Shown: piece by piece, positions 24,596-34,252 of the stretch
How the letters are laid out: every line of letters starts with the position of its first letter
Position numbering within the stretch: the stretch's first letter is position 1
Source of the DNA: Bacillus sp. FJAT-50079
GTDB taxonomy: Bacteria; Bacillota; Bacilli; Bacillales; Bacillaceae_C
Length of the DNA stretch: 64,000 bases
NCBI RefSeq assembly: GCF_018343515.1
Contig: NZ_JAGYPD010000006.1
Coordinates: 248,001-312,000 of the forward strand
Direction of reading: 5' to 3'
The notes under the pieces: model-generated
What the model was told of the DNA's origin: nothing
The model's input: the letters and a program-made list of their open reading frames with translations, nothing else
Databases searched by the model: none
Made by a program: the position numbers and the translations under genes

Positions 24596-25603
24596 TTGAG
24601 GTTAAGCATATTAGATCAATCGCCAATTTCAACTAATCAAACAGCTTATGATGCGTTAACAGCGTCGCTGAAGCTAGTCAAAGCTGGAGAAAAACTTGGC
24701 TACACGCGCTATTGGATTGCCGAGCATCATGATTTACCTGGACTCGCTTGCTCCGCACCAGAGGTGATGTTAAGTTATATTGGCGCAAATACAGACAGCA
24801 TTCGAATCGGATCTGGAGCTGTGTTGCTTCCACATTATAAGCCGTATAAAGTAGCTGAAACGTATCATATGTTAGCTACATTATTTCCAAATCGAATCGA
24901 CATCGGTATTGGACGTGCTCCCGGCGGGTCTGCTGAGGCGACAAATGCATTATCAGACCAGTTTTTGCAAAAAGTGTGGCAACTACCAGCATTATTGCAA
25001 GAATTACTCTATTTTTTAAACAATGATTTTCCAGTAGATCATCCTTTCGCAAACGTTACTGCGGCACCTTTTCCCGACATTCCACCTGTTCCATGGTTGC
25101 TTGGCACGAGTAAAAAAAGTGCTCAGCTTGCAGCTGAACAAGGGATTTTCTACACGTTCGGTCAATTTATGAGCGAGCAGGATGGACGAGCAATTGTTCA
25201 AGAATATTTACATTCTTTTCAACCGAGAAAAAAGGGAGATAAGCCTCAAGTCATCATTACTGTTTCGGTTATTTGTGCGGAAACGAATGAACGCGCTGAG
25301 GAAATTGCGTTAAGTTCCATGATCTGGGCTTTACAAAAAGATAAAGGGGAAGGGAGACAAGGGGTTCCTTCGATTCAAGAAGCGAAGGATTATAGATTGA
25401 CTGAAAAAGAAAAAAGCACATTGGAAAAGATCAGACAAAACATGATCATCGGTAATTCTAATGAAGTGAAGGAAAAACTGATCGACCTAAAACTTCAATA
25501 TAAAGCCGATGAAATAATGATCAACACAATTGCCTACTCATCTGAAGATCGAATTCGCTCGTACGAACTGATCGCCAATGCTGTTTTTGATAGAAAAAGC
25601 TAG
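24596..25603 (+). CDS. Luciferase-like (LLM class) flavin-dependent oxidoreductase
   Basis: 335 residues, bacterial luciferase TIM-barrel fold. The family start LSILDQSPIS and YWIAEHHDLPGLACSAPEV, RIGSGAVLLPHYKPYKVAE and RIDIGIGRAPGG segments match the FMN/F420-type monooxygenases known as YceB/YhbW-like. The substrate is unknown. Start TTG 24596 follows AAAGGCGGGG. Probably co-transcribed with the HAD gene; terminator 100 bases downstream. Confidence 0.88.
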   Translation: MRLSILDQSPISTNQTAYDALTASLKLVKAGEKLGYTRYWIAEHHDLPGLACSAPEVMLSYIGANTDSIRIGSGAVLLPHYKPYKVAETYHMLATLFPNRIDIGIGRAPGGSAEATNALSDQFLQKVWQLPALLQELLYFLNNDFPVDHPFANVTAAPFPDIPPVPWLLGTSKKSAQLAAEQGIFYTFGQFMSEQDGRAIVQEYLHSFQPRKKGDKPQVIITVSVICAETNERAEEIALSSMIWALQKDKGEGRQGVPSIQEAKDYRLTEKEKSTLEKIRQNMIIGNSNEVKEKLIDLKLQYKADEIMINTIAYSSEDRIRSYELIANAVFDRKS

Positions 25604-25701
25604 GTTTTTTAGAATGGTGGACGGTAATCGTTGACTTCGATCGTTTGGTGTTCACATTCAAAGTGAAGCATAAATAATCAAACTGCGAAGCAGTGCTTCA
25701 T

Positions 25702-25736
25702 AAAAAGGCCCCTTACAATACAAGAGGGCCTTTTTC
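25702..25736. terminator. Bidirectional terminator between LLM gene and ABC-2 permease
   Basis: AAAAAGGCCC pairs with GGGCCTTTTT across a 14-base loop. Confidence 0.8.
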
Positions 25737-25767
25737 ATTTTGCCTATGACAGATGCCATTCAGCTTT

Positions 25768-26967
25768 CTATATTGCGGAAACATCGGTCATAACATCTTT
25801 ATTTTGATTTCGCTTTAAGGCGACAGTAACTGTTGAAATAATCAAAGTAATTGCTATGACGATACAAAGGGAGTAAATATTATTTAAGATGCCCGTTTTG
25901 CTCCCGCCAAAAACAATTGTGTAGTAACCATCTGCCCCGTATGTGGCGGGTAAAAATGAAGCTACGTTGATATACCAATCTGATAGCATTGTTTTGGGCA
26001 CAAGCACACCTGAGGTAACGAGTTGTAAAGAAAGTGCCAAAATATTGAAAATCATGCCAAGATTCCCGAATACTAAAACGAATACTTGCGCAAATAGTAG
26101 AAAGGAAAAAAATAATAGTGATTGGAATATATATAAAGTTAACCATGACACATGACTTGAAATGTGGAAAATATTCATAAGGAGCATTGTTAGAATTGGA
26201 AGTAATAAAGCGACACTCATATTAATCAATTGTCTACTCACGAATAGTTCCCACTTTGAAAGCACTTTTTTGGCAGTGTGCGCTGCTTCTTGATGCTGCA
26301 TAATCATGACCATTGCGCCGACGAAAGAAGAAATGATAATCATAAGGGGCACTAAGTTTGCCGCAAATTTGTCAACTGCATTCGTTTTCTGTATTTCCGC
26401 GTTGATTGGATTGTCATTTAAAGAGTTAACCATGGATGTGATCGACTCTCCAAGCGGCTGAGCAAGTTCGGCTGGAATTGGAAGTTGTGGCACTTCCTTA
26501 GTAAACTGGCTGATCACTTCGTTTTTTTGATACGCATACAAGCTTCTATTTACTGAATCATTTATTTGTACAGCGGAATTTTCCATCAGCGTTTTTGTCA
26601 GAGATGCATTTGCTTGATTAATCCAATAGACAATGTTTGCATTTTGACCTAATTGAATTGATTCGGTGAATGAAGACGGAATTTCAATTACCATTTCGAT
26701 CATTCGCTCATCCAAATCAGCTTTTGCTTGTTCAATGGAAGTGTACATATCCGCTTGAAACGGTAGTTTTTGCTGAACTTCACGTACAATTTCCTCTCCA
26801 ATGACCATATCATGATTGATTAAGCCGATCTTCAAGTTTCCTAAACGATCGTTGACCCCGTCGTATGCGGTCATCCAGACGATAAAGAAAATAAGTTGGA
26901 ATAAAATAGCTGCTGCGATACCGAGATACGTTTCACGAATTTTAAGCAAAGTGTTTAAACCTTTCAT
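25768..26967 (-). CDS. ABC-2 type membrane protein, YhgE/Pip-related
   Basis: 399 residues. One membrane helix near the N-terminus (LGIAAAILFQLIFFIVWM), a large outside domain (about 40-200), then five or six helices at the C-terminus, the ABC2_membrane_3 plan. No ATPase is adjacent. Its role may be efflux or membrane stress response. AGGAGG lies 8 bases upstream. It is separated from the upstream co-directional tetR by 62 bp that hold a palindrome like the one ahead of tetR, so TetR probably controls it. Confidence 0.75.
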   Translation of the reverse strand: MKGLNTLLKIRETYLGIAAAILFQLIFFIVWMTAYDGVNDRLGNLKIGLINHDMVIGEEIVREVQQKLPFQADMYTSIEQAKADLDERMIEMVIEIPSSFTESIQLGQNANIVYWINQANASLTKTLMENSAVQINDSVNRSLYAYQKNEVISQFTKEVPQLPIPAELAQPLGESITSMVNSLNDNPINAEIQKTNAVDKFAANLVPLMIIISSFVGAMVMIMQHQEAAHTAKKVLSKWELFVSRQLINMSVALLLPILTMLLMNIFHISSHVSWLTLYIFQSLLFFSFLLFAQVFVLVFGNLGMIFNILALSLQLVTSGVLVPKTMLSDWYINVASFLPATYGADGYYTIVFGGSKTGILNNIYSLCIVIAITLIISTVTVALKRNQNKDVMTDVSAI

Positions 26968-26989
26968 AATGAATTCCTCCTAATAATAT

Positions 26990-27011
26990 TGCATGTAAGT
27001 ACATACTTGCA
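26990..27011. promoter_or_regulatory. Probable TetR operator ahead of the ABC-2 permease
   Basis: An imperfect 22-bp palindrome, TGCATGTAAGT/ACATACTTGCA, matching the perfect palindrome at 27634-27655 in its TGCAnGTAA arms. Confidence 0.7.
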
Positions 27012-27029
27012 TTTATAATAAAATTTTTT

Positions 27030-27611
27030 CTAGAGAGTTAATCCTCTAGAAAAAATAGTTACACTTGTTTTTATTAATTGGTCCGTAGTGAGCTCGGTCA
27101 CTTGATCACCTAACCGAGCTCGTGATATAAAATGACCAAAATTTATAGCGATTAATGCCATTGCTGTCGCTTCAATATTTATATCAATGATTTTCCTTTT
27201 TCTTTTCATCTCACGGAAATAGTCGATGAGCTCATTCTTAATAAATAAAGGTACATTGGCAATTTCTTCATTAATTTCCGGAAAGGCATCTGCTTCCTTA
27301 AAGCCGATGAGAACAAAGTCTTTAATTGACATAATATATGATTGATATTCAATTGAAAAATTGTATAAATCGATTTCTACATCCCATACAACTTTTTCGT
27401 GCATTACTTTTTGCAGATGGGGGCCATAAGAAAATTTTTGAACAATCGCTTTGAGTATTCCATGTTTATTTCCAAAGTGACGAAAAAGTGTGACCTCGTT
27501 TACACCAGCTAATTGAGCAATGGCTTTCGTTGTTGCTGCCTTGTAGCCTTTTTCACTAATTAATTCAATTGCAGCGTTAATAATTCGATCTGAAGTTGAT
27601 TGTGCTAGCAA
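27030..27611 (-). CDS. TetR family transcriptional regulator
   Basis: 193 residues. The N-terminal HTH is clear: AAIELISEKGYKAATTKAIA followed by VNEVTLFRHFGNKHGI (about 12-55). The C-terminal ligand domain is divergent and gives no ligand. Start TTG 27611 follows AAAGGATG by 12 bases. A 22-bp perfect palindrome lies 22 bases upstream and a related one precedes the next gene, suggesting autoregulation and repression of the ABC-2 permease. Confidence 0.88.
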   Translation of the reverse strand: MLAQSTSDRIINAAIELISEKGYKAATTKAIAQLAGVNEVTLFRHFGNKHGILKAIVQKFSYGPHLQKVMHEKVVWDVEIDLYNFSIEYQSYIMSIKDFVLIGFKEADAFPEINEEIANVPLFIKNELIDYFREMKRKRKIIDINIEATAMALIAINFGHFISRARLGDQVTELTTDQLIKTSVTIFSRGLTL

Positions 27612-27633
27612 TACATCGACACATCCTTTATTG

Positions 27634-27655
27634 TATGCAAGTAATTACTTGCATA
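27634..27655. promoter_or_regulatory. Probable TetR operator ahead of tetR
   Basis: A perfect 22-bp palindrome whose half-site is TATGCAAGTAA. It is placed between divergent tetR and uracil-DNA glycosylase, so it might affect both. Confidence 0.8.
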
Positions 27656-27771
27656 GTACAATACTATTTCATTTTTTGTCAAGAGATGTGGGGAAATACT
27701 TATTTTATTCCTAATAAGGGGAATGTTTTTTCCGCGTTCAGGCAGAATAGGCCTTAAAGGAGATGTGGATA

Positions 27772-28347
27772 ATGTCTGATTTTTGTGCGCAGATTTGGCC
27801 AGAGGAGCCAACTCCGGAGGATTTAAAAAGTTGTCGTGAGTGTGGGCTTTATAAACATGGATCTCGAATGGTTTGGGGAGAGGGGAATCCTGAAGCACCA
27901 ATTATGCTGATTCTCGATAACCCTGGAGCCCGTGAAGATAGCGAGGGGAATCCATACGTATGTGGGACAAGACAAACATTACAACGCGCAGTGAACGATG
28001 TTGGTTTACAGATTCCTGATCTATATGTGACATTTATTTTAAAAAGAAGACCAACCCGAGCCTATGAAAAGGAACGGGTACGACAAATTTGTATGATCCA
28101 TTTAGATAATCAGATTGAAAAAATGAAACCCAAGCTTATTCTTTGCTTAGGGAATGTTGCTGTGAAATCTTTTTTCAAAAATTCTGATGCAGATGTGAAA
28201 ACAATGCGCCAAACATGGCATAATGTTCGAGGTTATGAAACAAGCGTTGCCTATCATCCGCTTGCCGTCCGACGCAGGCCGAATTTATGGAATTCCTTCC
28301 TAAGTGATCTTAAGTTAGTTGCTGAACGTTACGAACAGTTGCATTAA
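27772..28347 (+). CDS. Uracil-DNA glycosylase family protein (family 4-like)
   Basis: 191 residues. CRECGLY near the N-terminus resembles the first Fe-S Cys pair of family 4/5 enzymes. LDNPGAREDSEGNPYVCG is the catalytic motif 1 region, LCLGNVAVKSF the core strand and YHPLAVRRRP the His loop. It should remove uracil from DNA or act on related lesions; activity is unproven since the motif departs from the usual GEAPG. AAAGGAG lies 9 bases before ATG 27772; ATG 27763 is too close. It converges on the lipoprotein gene, whose restored frame ends inside the stop codon. Confidence 0.82.
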   Translation: MSDFCAQIWPEEPTPEDLKSCRECGLYKHGSRMVWGEGNPEAPIMLILDNPGAREDSEGNPYVCGTRQTLQRAVNDVGLQIPDLYVTFILKRRPTRAYEKERVRQICMIHLDNQIEKMKPKLILCLGNVAVKSFFKNSDADVKTMRQTWHNVRGYETSVAYHPLAVRRRPNLWNSFLSDLKLVAERYEQLH

Positions 28348-29056
28348 TCACGCTGAATAAAATTTTTTATTTCATCCGATAAAATCTCCGTGTTCCCCGG
28401 ATGCCAAAAGTACGTTGATCCATCAAATTGCATCGTACATTTATAGGCAATTGGATCATCTGTATAAAATACGATTTCATAATAATTAGGTCGCCTCTAT
28501 CTGTATTTGGTTGAAAATTGAACTTTTCCTCACTAGCTTTCAACAAGCGAAGAAACGAGTCAATTTCTGCTCGAGTTTGCAAAGCTGTTAACCGGGTCGG
28601 ATGTTGAGCAATATAAAGCTGATACAATTCGACTTTGTTTACTTGTTCAAGTGGGATATTTGGAAAATGCCACTTATAATCCATCGCTTCCTTTGAATAA
28701 TATAAACGATATCCATGAATTTCATAGTGAGATTTAACTGCAATGATATGAGGCTCCCCGAGAATCGTAAAAATCTCCGTTCCTTTTTCATGAAAAGCTG
28801 CGTCGCCGTCTTTGATTCGATAATGGGGATTTGTTACATTGTCCGCTACTTTATATTTGATTTTCCCTAATTTTTCCCCGATGTATGTTTCATCTGCTAA
28901 AATTCCAGAATGGATTCCCCAATATTCAATCCCATCCCATTTAATAAAATCAACCCAATCGATCACTGTTTGACTACCAAAAAGCTTAGTACGACAGCCA
29001 GATAAACAGCTAGTAATCAATAGTAATAGAACAATATATATTTTCCAATGTTTCAA
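28345..29056 (-). pseudogene. Lipoprotein gene with a frameshift near its 3' end
   Basis: TTG 29056 (after GGGGGATGAG) gives a lipoprotein signal LLLITSCLSGC and an uncharacterised extracellular domain starting VIDWVDFIKWDG. The open frame ends at 28367 with a basic, unnatural-looking tail. From about 28497 another frame reads PNYYEIVFYTDDPIAYK, then FDGSTYFWHPGNTEILSDEI, ending in IQRD and a stop at 28345, which fits the protein far better. So one base is missing (or two extra) around 28490-28500. Either a recent mutation or a sequence error; the rest looks normal. No known family is recognised. Confidence 0.72.
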
Positions 29057-29150
29057 ATGCTCATCCCCCGTAAAAAAGAGTTGGATTTCGACTTTATGAC
29101 CGCATTTTGATAAACTACAAATACTAAAAAATGCGGAATCAGGTGAAGAT

Positions 29151-30542
29151 GTGGAAGAAGAATCTAAAAGCAAGCAAACATTTTGGTCAATTATTTTTGC
29201 TGTGTTTTTCGGTAATTTCTTGGCCGTAATGAATACTTCCACAGTCAATGTGGCCGTTCCTGCTTTTATGGCACAATTCTCTGCTGATTTACCAAGGGCG
29301 CAGTGGACAGTTACTGGCTTTATGCTCGTTGCTGGTGCGGCTGCTCCTTCGGCTGGCTGGTTCGGCTCGCGCTTTGGTTATAAGCGGGTGTATATCGGTG
29401 CTTTATGTGGCTTTTTTATCTTTTCTCTGTTGAGTATTTTATCTTGGGCGATTGAGATGTTAATCATTTTTCGGATGCTGCAAGGTATTTGTAGTGGGAT
29501 TTTAATGCCGACAACAATGACGCTCGTCTATCAAAGCATTGAGAAAAGTCGGCAAGCATTCGGGCTTAGTTTATGGAGTTTGTCTGCCGTGCTTGCACCA
29601 GCTGTCGGACCTGTATTAGCGGGATTTTTAATTGATTTATTTAGCTGGCGTGCGTTGTTTTATTTAAACTTACCAATTGCAATTGCAGCAATAGTAGCGG
29701 CAATTATTTTTCTCCCTCAAACAACTGAGGGGAGGAAAACTCCGTTCGATTTTCTTGGTCTATTGTATTCATTCGGCGGCAGTATTTTATTACTAACGGC
29801 ATTTGCTGAAGCTGGTTCGTGGGGCTGGCTCAATTATAAAACATTGCTCATCGTTGCAGTCGGTATATTGCTTTTATTTTTATTTGTCAGACGTGAGCTT
29901 GCGATTGAATTTCCACTTTTAAACTTCTCTGTTCTATCGCATCGCCGTTTTACGTATAGCTTGTTTTTAAATGCGGTATTATCTGTCGGTCTCTATGCAG
30001 GCGCCTTTTTGGTTCCGATTTTTTTGCAAACTTCTCTGCAACTTAGTGCGTTGGAGACGGGGTTAATTATGATGCCAGGCGCATGTATGATGGCATTATT
30101 TACACCGATTACAGGAAAGCTATATGATACGGTCGGACCGGTTTCACTCATCATTTCGGGAATTGTTATTATGATTGTCGGCACATATATGATGGGAAGT
30201 TTGTCCATTGCGACAACAAGTCTGTATGTCATTATTTGGACGTCCGTCCGCTATATTGGAATTGCCCTTTGTAATATGCCGATTACGAATGCAGGCATGT
30301 CCACGATTCCGCCTCAAATTGCCGGCTATGCCTCAGCACTTAACAATTGGGCGCGACAATGCATTGCTTCACTTTCAATCGCCTTATTTTCAGCTTTACT
30401 TGCCTATCGATCATCGATCTACATGCAAGGAGGAGAACAGGCGCATAGCGCATCGGCACTTGCTGCCGGAGATGTATTTTTATACTCGCTCATTCCGCTC
30501 ATCTTGGCGCTTCCAATTACATTTTTATTGCGGAAGAGCTAA
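29151..30542 (+). CDS. MFS transporter, DHA2 (EmrB/QacA) drug:H+ antiporter
   Basis: 463 residues with 14 predicted helices. DHA2 landmarks: NTSTVNVAVPAFMAQF in helix 1, WFGSRFGYKRVYIGAL loop, GICSGILMPTTMTLVY and the motif-C-like APAVGPVLAGFLID. It exports lipophilic drugs or metabolites; the substrate is unknown. GTG 29151 follows AGGTGAAG. Divergent from the lipoprotein gene, with a hairpin CCGCATTTT/AAAATGCGG (29099-29136) on the shared region. The downstream DUF997-panF pair starts 27 bases later and may be co-transcribed. Confidence 0.9.
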   Translation: MEEESKSKQTFWSIIFAVFFGNFLAVMNTSTVNVAVPAFMAQFSADLPRAQWTVTGFMLVAGAAAPSAGWFGSRFGYKRVYIGALCGFFIFSLLSILSWAIEMLIIFRMLQGICSGILMPTTMTLVYQSIEKSRQAFGLSLWSLSAVLAPAVGPVLAGFLIDLFSWRALFYLNLPIAIAAIVAAIIFLPQTTEGRKTPFDFLGLLYSFGGSILLLTAFAEAGSWGWLNYKTLLIVAVGILLLFLFVRRELAIEFPLLNFSVLSHRRFTYSLFLNAVLSVGLYAGAFLVPIFLQTSLQLSALETGLIMMPGACMMALFTPITGKLYDTVGPVSLIISGIVIMIVGTYMMGSLSIATTSLYVIIWTSVRYIGIALCNMPITNAGMSTIPPQIAGYASALNNWARQCIASLSIALFSALLAYRSSIYMQGGEQAHSASALAAGDVFLYSLIPLILALPITFLLRKS

Positions 30543-30569
30543 TATTACGAAGAAAGGAGATCTTTGATT

Positions 30570-30845
30570 ATGAAACAATCGGATCGGCGCCATGCAATCG
30601 CGCATCGGGAAGCAATAATGGGAATTGCTCTTGTGATCGTTCATTTTATATGGTGGTATGGCTTCGCCTATGGTTTGGGAAAGAAGCCTGTTGAGGAGTA
30701 TACATACGTATTTGGCTTTCCAGCCTGGTTTTTTTATAGCTGTATTGTTGGCTTTATTTTTATGGTTATTTTAGTTATAACGGTTGTAAAACTCTATTTT
30801 AAAGAGGTCCCCTTTGAGCCGGAGAAGGAGGAAACGAAGTTGTGA
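30570..30845 (+). CDS. YhdT family (DUF997) small membrane protein
   Basis: 91 residues with two helices and a basic N-terminus. HFIWWYGFAYGLG and YVFGFPAWFFYSCIVGF are the family signature. DUF997 proteins are normally encoded just before PanF, as here, and are presumed accessory to the symporter. ATG 30570 has AAAGGAG 11 bases upstream. Its stop overlaps the panF start by 4 bases, indicating coupling. Confidence 0.88.
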   Translation: MKQSDRRHAIAHREAIMGIALVIVHFIWWYGFAYGLGKKPVEEYTYVFGFPAWFFYSCIVGFIFMVILVITVVKLYFKEVPFEPEKEETKL

Positions 30846-32275
30846 ATATGGAAGTTGTCTTTCCGCTTATTCTTTTTCTTATGATCATTTTTGCGGCGGG
30901 GCTATATGCGACGAAATATGTCACATCATCGGAGTCGTTCATTCAAGAGTATTTTTTAGGAAGTAGACAGCTCGGCGGGTTTGTGCTGGCGATGACGATG
31001 ATTGCGACGTACGGGAGCGCAAGCAGTTTTCTAGGGGGACCGGGTGCCGCTTATAAATATGGATTAGCGTGGGTACTATTAGCGATGTCGCAAGTTGTTA
31101 CGGGGTATTTTATCTTAATGGTGCTTGGAAAAAAGTTTGCAATTATGGCTCGGAAATATCATGCTGTTACATTAACCGATTATTTAAAGAGCCGCTACCA
31201 ATCAAACTCAGTAAGCATCATTTCCGCCCTTAGTATTATTATTTTTTTATTTTCCGCGATGACCGCCCAATGGGTCGGGGGTGCACGCTTAATTGAATCG
31301 GTCGTCGGTGTTTCCTATCATACAGCACTCGTTATTTTTGCAGTGTCGGTATTAGTTTATGTTATTATTGGCGGGTTTCGAGCGGTTGCGATTACAGACG
31401 CCATTCAAGGGATGATCATGCTAGGAGGAACGATCATTCTAGTCGTTGCCGCCGTTGTTGCTGGTGGCGGAGTTGATGCGATTATGAGCGATTTACGCAA
31501 TGAAAATCCGAATTTGCTTAGTCCGTATGGATCAGATTTAAGCTTAACCCCCCTTTATCTTTCATCTTTTTGGATATTAGTCGGTGTCGGAGTGGTCGGG
31601 CTGCCACAAGTGTCAGTAAGGGCGATGTCATATAAAAACGCCCGGGCGATGCACCGAGCGATTATCATTGGAACGATCGTTGTAGGAGTCATTATGTTAG
31701 GTATGCATTTGGCCGGAGTTTTTGCCCGTGCAATTATCCCCGGGATTACGACATACGATACAGTGATGCCCGAGTTAACTTTAACAATTTTGCCGCCATG
31801 GGCCGCTGGGATTGTTTTAGCAGCACCAATGGCGGCGATTATGTCGACGGTTGATTCATTGCTCTTGCTTGTTTCATCCGCGATTGTAAAAGATCTATAC
31901 CTTACATATTTGAATCCGAAAGCTTCGGTCAGAACAGTAAAATATAGCAGTTTTGCGGTGACGGCATTGATTGGGATCGCTGTTTGCTTTTTGGCAATCC
32001 AGCCTCCAGATCTGCTCATTTGGCTTAACTTATTTTCGTTTGGCGGTCTTGAAGCTGTGTTTATATGGCCGATTGTGCTCGGCTTGTATTGGAAAAGAGC
32101 TAATAAATATGGTGCATTAAGTTCAATGGTAATCGGAATGATTTCCTATATTTATTTCCACCTATATTTACCAGATCCGCTCGGAATGCATACCGTTGTT
32201 TTGCCCATTTTCATTTCGCTCATTGTTTTTGTCATTGTTTCGCTAACGATGAAGGAGGAGCAACCTTCATTCTAA
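30842..32275 (+). CDS. panF: Sodium/pantothenate symporter PanF
   Basis: 477 residues of the solute:sodium symporter family, about 13 helices. FFLGSRQLGGF-like start (EYFLGSRQLGGF), AMTMIATYGSASSFLGGPG, TLTDYLKSRYQS, and IGGFRAVAITDAIQG are typical of PanF. It brings pantothenate in with Na+. GTG 30842 follows AAGGAGG; an ATG two codons later is an alternative. The pairing with DUF997 supports the pantothenate assignment. Overlaps the convergent MFS gene by 9 bp. Confidence 0.88.
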   Translation: MNMEVVFPLILFLMIIFAAGLYATKYVTSSESFIQEYFLGSRQLGGFVLAMTMIATYGSASSFLGGPGAAYKYGLAWVLLAMSQVVTGYFILMVLGKKFAIMARKYHAVTLTDYLKSRYQSNSVSIISALSIIIFLFSAMTAQWVGGARLIESVVGVSYHTALVIFAVSVLVYVIIGGFRAVAITDAIQGMIMLGGTIILVVAAVVAGGGVDAIMSDLRNENPNLLSPYGSDLSLTPLYLSSFWILVGVGVVGLPQVSVRAMSYKNARAMHRAIIIGTIVVGVIMLGMHLAGVFARAIIPGITTYDTVMPELTLTILPPWAAGIVLAAPMAAIMSTVDSLLLLVSSAIVKDLYLTYLNPKASVRTVKYSSFAVTALIGIAVCFLAIQPPDLLIWLNLFSFGGLEAVFIWPIVLGLYWKRANKYGALSSMVIGMISYIYFHLYLPDPLGMHTVVLPIFISLIVFVIVSLTMKEEQPSF

Positions 32276-33517
32276 GGCTGGCTCGAGATCAGGCAATGGA
32301 TTATCTTTATCCGGTTTAATCGCCTTAAAGGCAAGCATGGAGGCGATTAAACAAAGTGAAGAAAATAATAGCACCATACTGCCTACGTTTTTCTCCATTA
32401 ATAGCGCGGTAACAAGTGGTCCTGCCGCAACGCCTGCGAAGCGCATAGAACTGAATATAGCTGTGATCGTGCCGCGCATTTCCTTTTCGATGCTTTGTGT
32501 TAAAATCGCATCTAAGCAAGGAAGGGCGGCACCGATTCCAATACCGCAAATGGAGAAAACAACGAGCAAGTAAATCAATTGCTTGGAAAGGATTGTCGCC
32601 GCAACCGCTCCACCAGCAAGTACGACCCCAGCAAAAATAATCCACTTCATTCTATTTAAATGATCCTTAATTAATTTTCCTGCTGTAAAGGAAGCAATAC
32701 ATAATGCTGCTAAAGGTATCGCGAGTAAAAAACCTTTTTTCACTCCAGTAAAATCATAATCATCTTCTAAAATCGATGATAAATAAAAAAGTAATCCAAA
32801 TAAAACAAACATTAAAATCGCGCCAATAACAAAAACTGCCGTTAACCACCGCCAATGCTCGGAGAAAATCTGTTTCGTATTTTTTGTGAAACGTCCAAAT
32901 GAAAGGGCATGTTCATCATCCTTTGGCTTTTTGACAAAAAAAATAATCAAGACAAGAGAAATAATGCTAAAAATCGGAATCGAAAAAAACGGTAAAAACC
33001 AAAGGAACCCCGCCAAAAAAGAACCGAGGATCGGGCTTAATACTTTACCAAATGTATTAGACGTTTCGATTATACCTAAGGACGCACTCACATCTTCTTC
33101 GCGTTTAAACATATCGCCAACTAATGGTAAGACAATTGGAAATGCTCCAGCGGCACCGATCCCTTGTAAGACTCTTCCGATGATAATGAAGGTAAAGGCT
33201 GAATCAAGCTTCCAGGAAGCCCAGCCACATATTGCCCCGCCAACTCCAGCAATAATTAGAGAAGGGATAATGATCATTTTTCTTCCAAATTTATCGGATA
33301 AAAATCCGGCAACAGGAATGAGAAAAATCGCAACAACTGAATAAATTGTAATGATATAGCTTGACTGAAGTTTGCTAATGTTTAACTGTTTTTCCATTAA
33401 TGGCAAAATCGGAATAAGCATAGAATTTCCTAACGTCATAATCAACGGAATCGAGGCAATCGAAATGATTCCCCATTTCTTATCTGCCATTTCATTACTC
33501 TTATTCATTTCCTTCAT
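32267..33517 (-). CDS. MFS transporter, DHA1 type (12 helices)
   Basis: 416 residues. GNSMLIPILPLMEKQL (helix 1), the motif A loop GFLSDKFGRKMIIIPSL, and GRVLQGIGAAGAFPIVLPLV followed by ETSNTFGKVLSPILGS are drug-efflux DHA1 features. It resembles Bacillus exporters of the YfiS/YmfD type; substrate unknown. AAAGGAAA lies 6 bases upstream. Converges on panF. Confidence 0.87.
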   Translation of the reverse strand: MKEMNKSNEMADKKWGIISIASIPLIMTLGNSMLIPILPLMEKQLNISKLQSSYIITIYSVVAIFLIPVAGFLSDKFGRKMIIIPSLIIAGVGGAICGWASWKLDSAFTFIIIGRVLQGIGAAGAFPIVLPLVGDMFKREEDVSASLGIIETSNTFGKVLSPILGSFLAGFLWFLPFFSIPIFSIISLVLIIFFVKKPKDDEHALSFGRFTKNTKQIFSEHWRWLTAVFVIGAILMFVLFGLLFYLSSILEDDYDFTGVKKGFLLAIPLAALCIASFTAGKLIKDHLNRMKWIIFAGVVLAGGAVAATILSKQLIYLLVVFSICGIGIGAALPCLDAILTQSIEKEMRGTITAIFSSMRFAGVAAGPLVTALLMEKNVGSMVLLFSSLCLIASMLAFKAIKPDKDNPLPDLEPALE

Positions 33518-33598
33518 AGCAATTTCCTTTCAAACGTTGTACCATTAATATGGACTTATAATTTTTATTTATCCACATTGAGATCGGGGGGAGAAAGG

Positions 33599-34240
33599 AT
33601 GTTTATTCATTCGCTTAATATAGGGAGACCGCAAATCATTGCGGATGGAATGGGAAATAATATGAATTCTGCTATTGGGAAAAAATCGGTTTCATCCGTT
33701 TTGTTGAGTGAAAATGGTTTTGAAGGTGATAAGGTTGCCGATAAAAAACACCACGGCGGAAAAGACAGGGCTGTATGCTTTTATCCTTTCGAACATTATA
33801 GAGAATGGGAACAATTTTGTGAGCGAGCATTGCCGATACCTGCCTTTGGAGAAAATCTGACCGTAACGAATATGTTGGAAACGGAAGTGTGCATCGGTGA
33901 CATCTATCAAATGGGCGATGTAACCGTACAAATTACCCAAGGCAGAATTCCATGCGCAACGATCGATCGCTTTAACCGAAAAAGAGGGATGCTTGCTGAA
34001 GTAATTCGTTCCGCAAAAACCGGCTTTTTTGCAAAAGTTTTGGAAGGAGGGGTCGTACAATCGCATTCATCGATTCAATTAGTCGATCGCCCGCAGCCGC
34101 ATGTAACGATCGCTCAAATTCATCAACTCTTCTTCCATCAGCGTCATGATGAGCAAGCAATCGCGAAAATGATTGAAATTCCTGAGCTTGCCGAGGTGAT
34201 GCGCGAGCAATTGAAAAAGGTAATTAAAAAAAGTTCTTAA
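33599..34240 (+). CDS. MOSC domain protein, YiiM-like
   Basis: 213 residues. A MOSC (molybdenum cofactor sulfurase C-terminal) barrel: ENGFEGDKVADKKHHGGKDR, AFGENLTVTNM, GDIYQMGDVTVQITQGRIPC with the conserved Cys, followed by the C-terminal 3-alpha domain seen in YiiM. These proteins bind molybdopterin-type cofactor; in E. coli YiiM takes part in reduction of N-hydroxylated compounds. ATG 33599 is chosen with GGGGGAG upstream. moaA/moeA/mobB are encoded 14 kb away. Confidence 0.87.
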   Translation: MFIHSLNIGRPQIIADGMGNNMNSAIGKKSVSSVLLSENGFEGDKVADKKHHGGKDRAVCFYPFEHYREWEQFCERALPIPAFGENLTVTNMLETEVCIGDIYQMGDVTVQITQGRIPCATIDRFNRKRGMLAEVIRSAKTGFFAKVLEGGVVQSHSSIQLVDRPQPHVTIAQIHQLFFHQRHDEQAIAKMIEIPELAEVMREQLKKVIKKSS

Positions 34241-34252
34241 GGTAAGAAAGCA

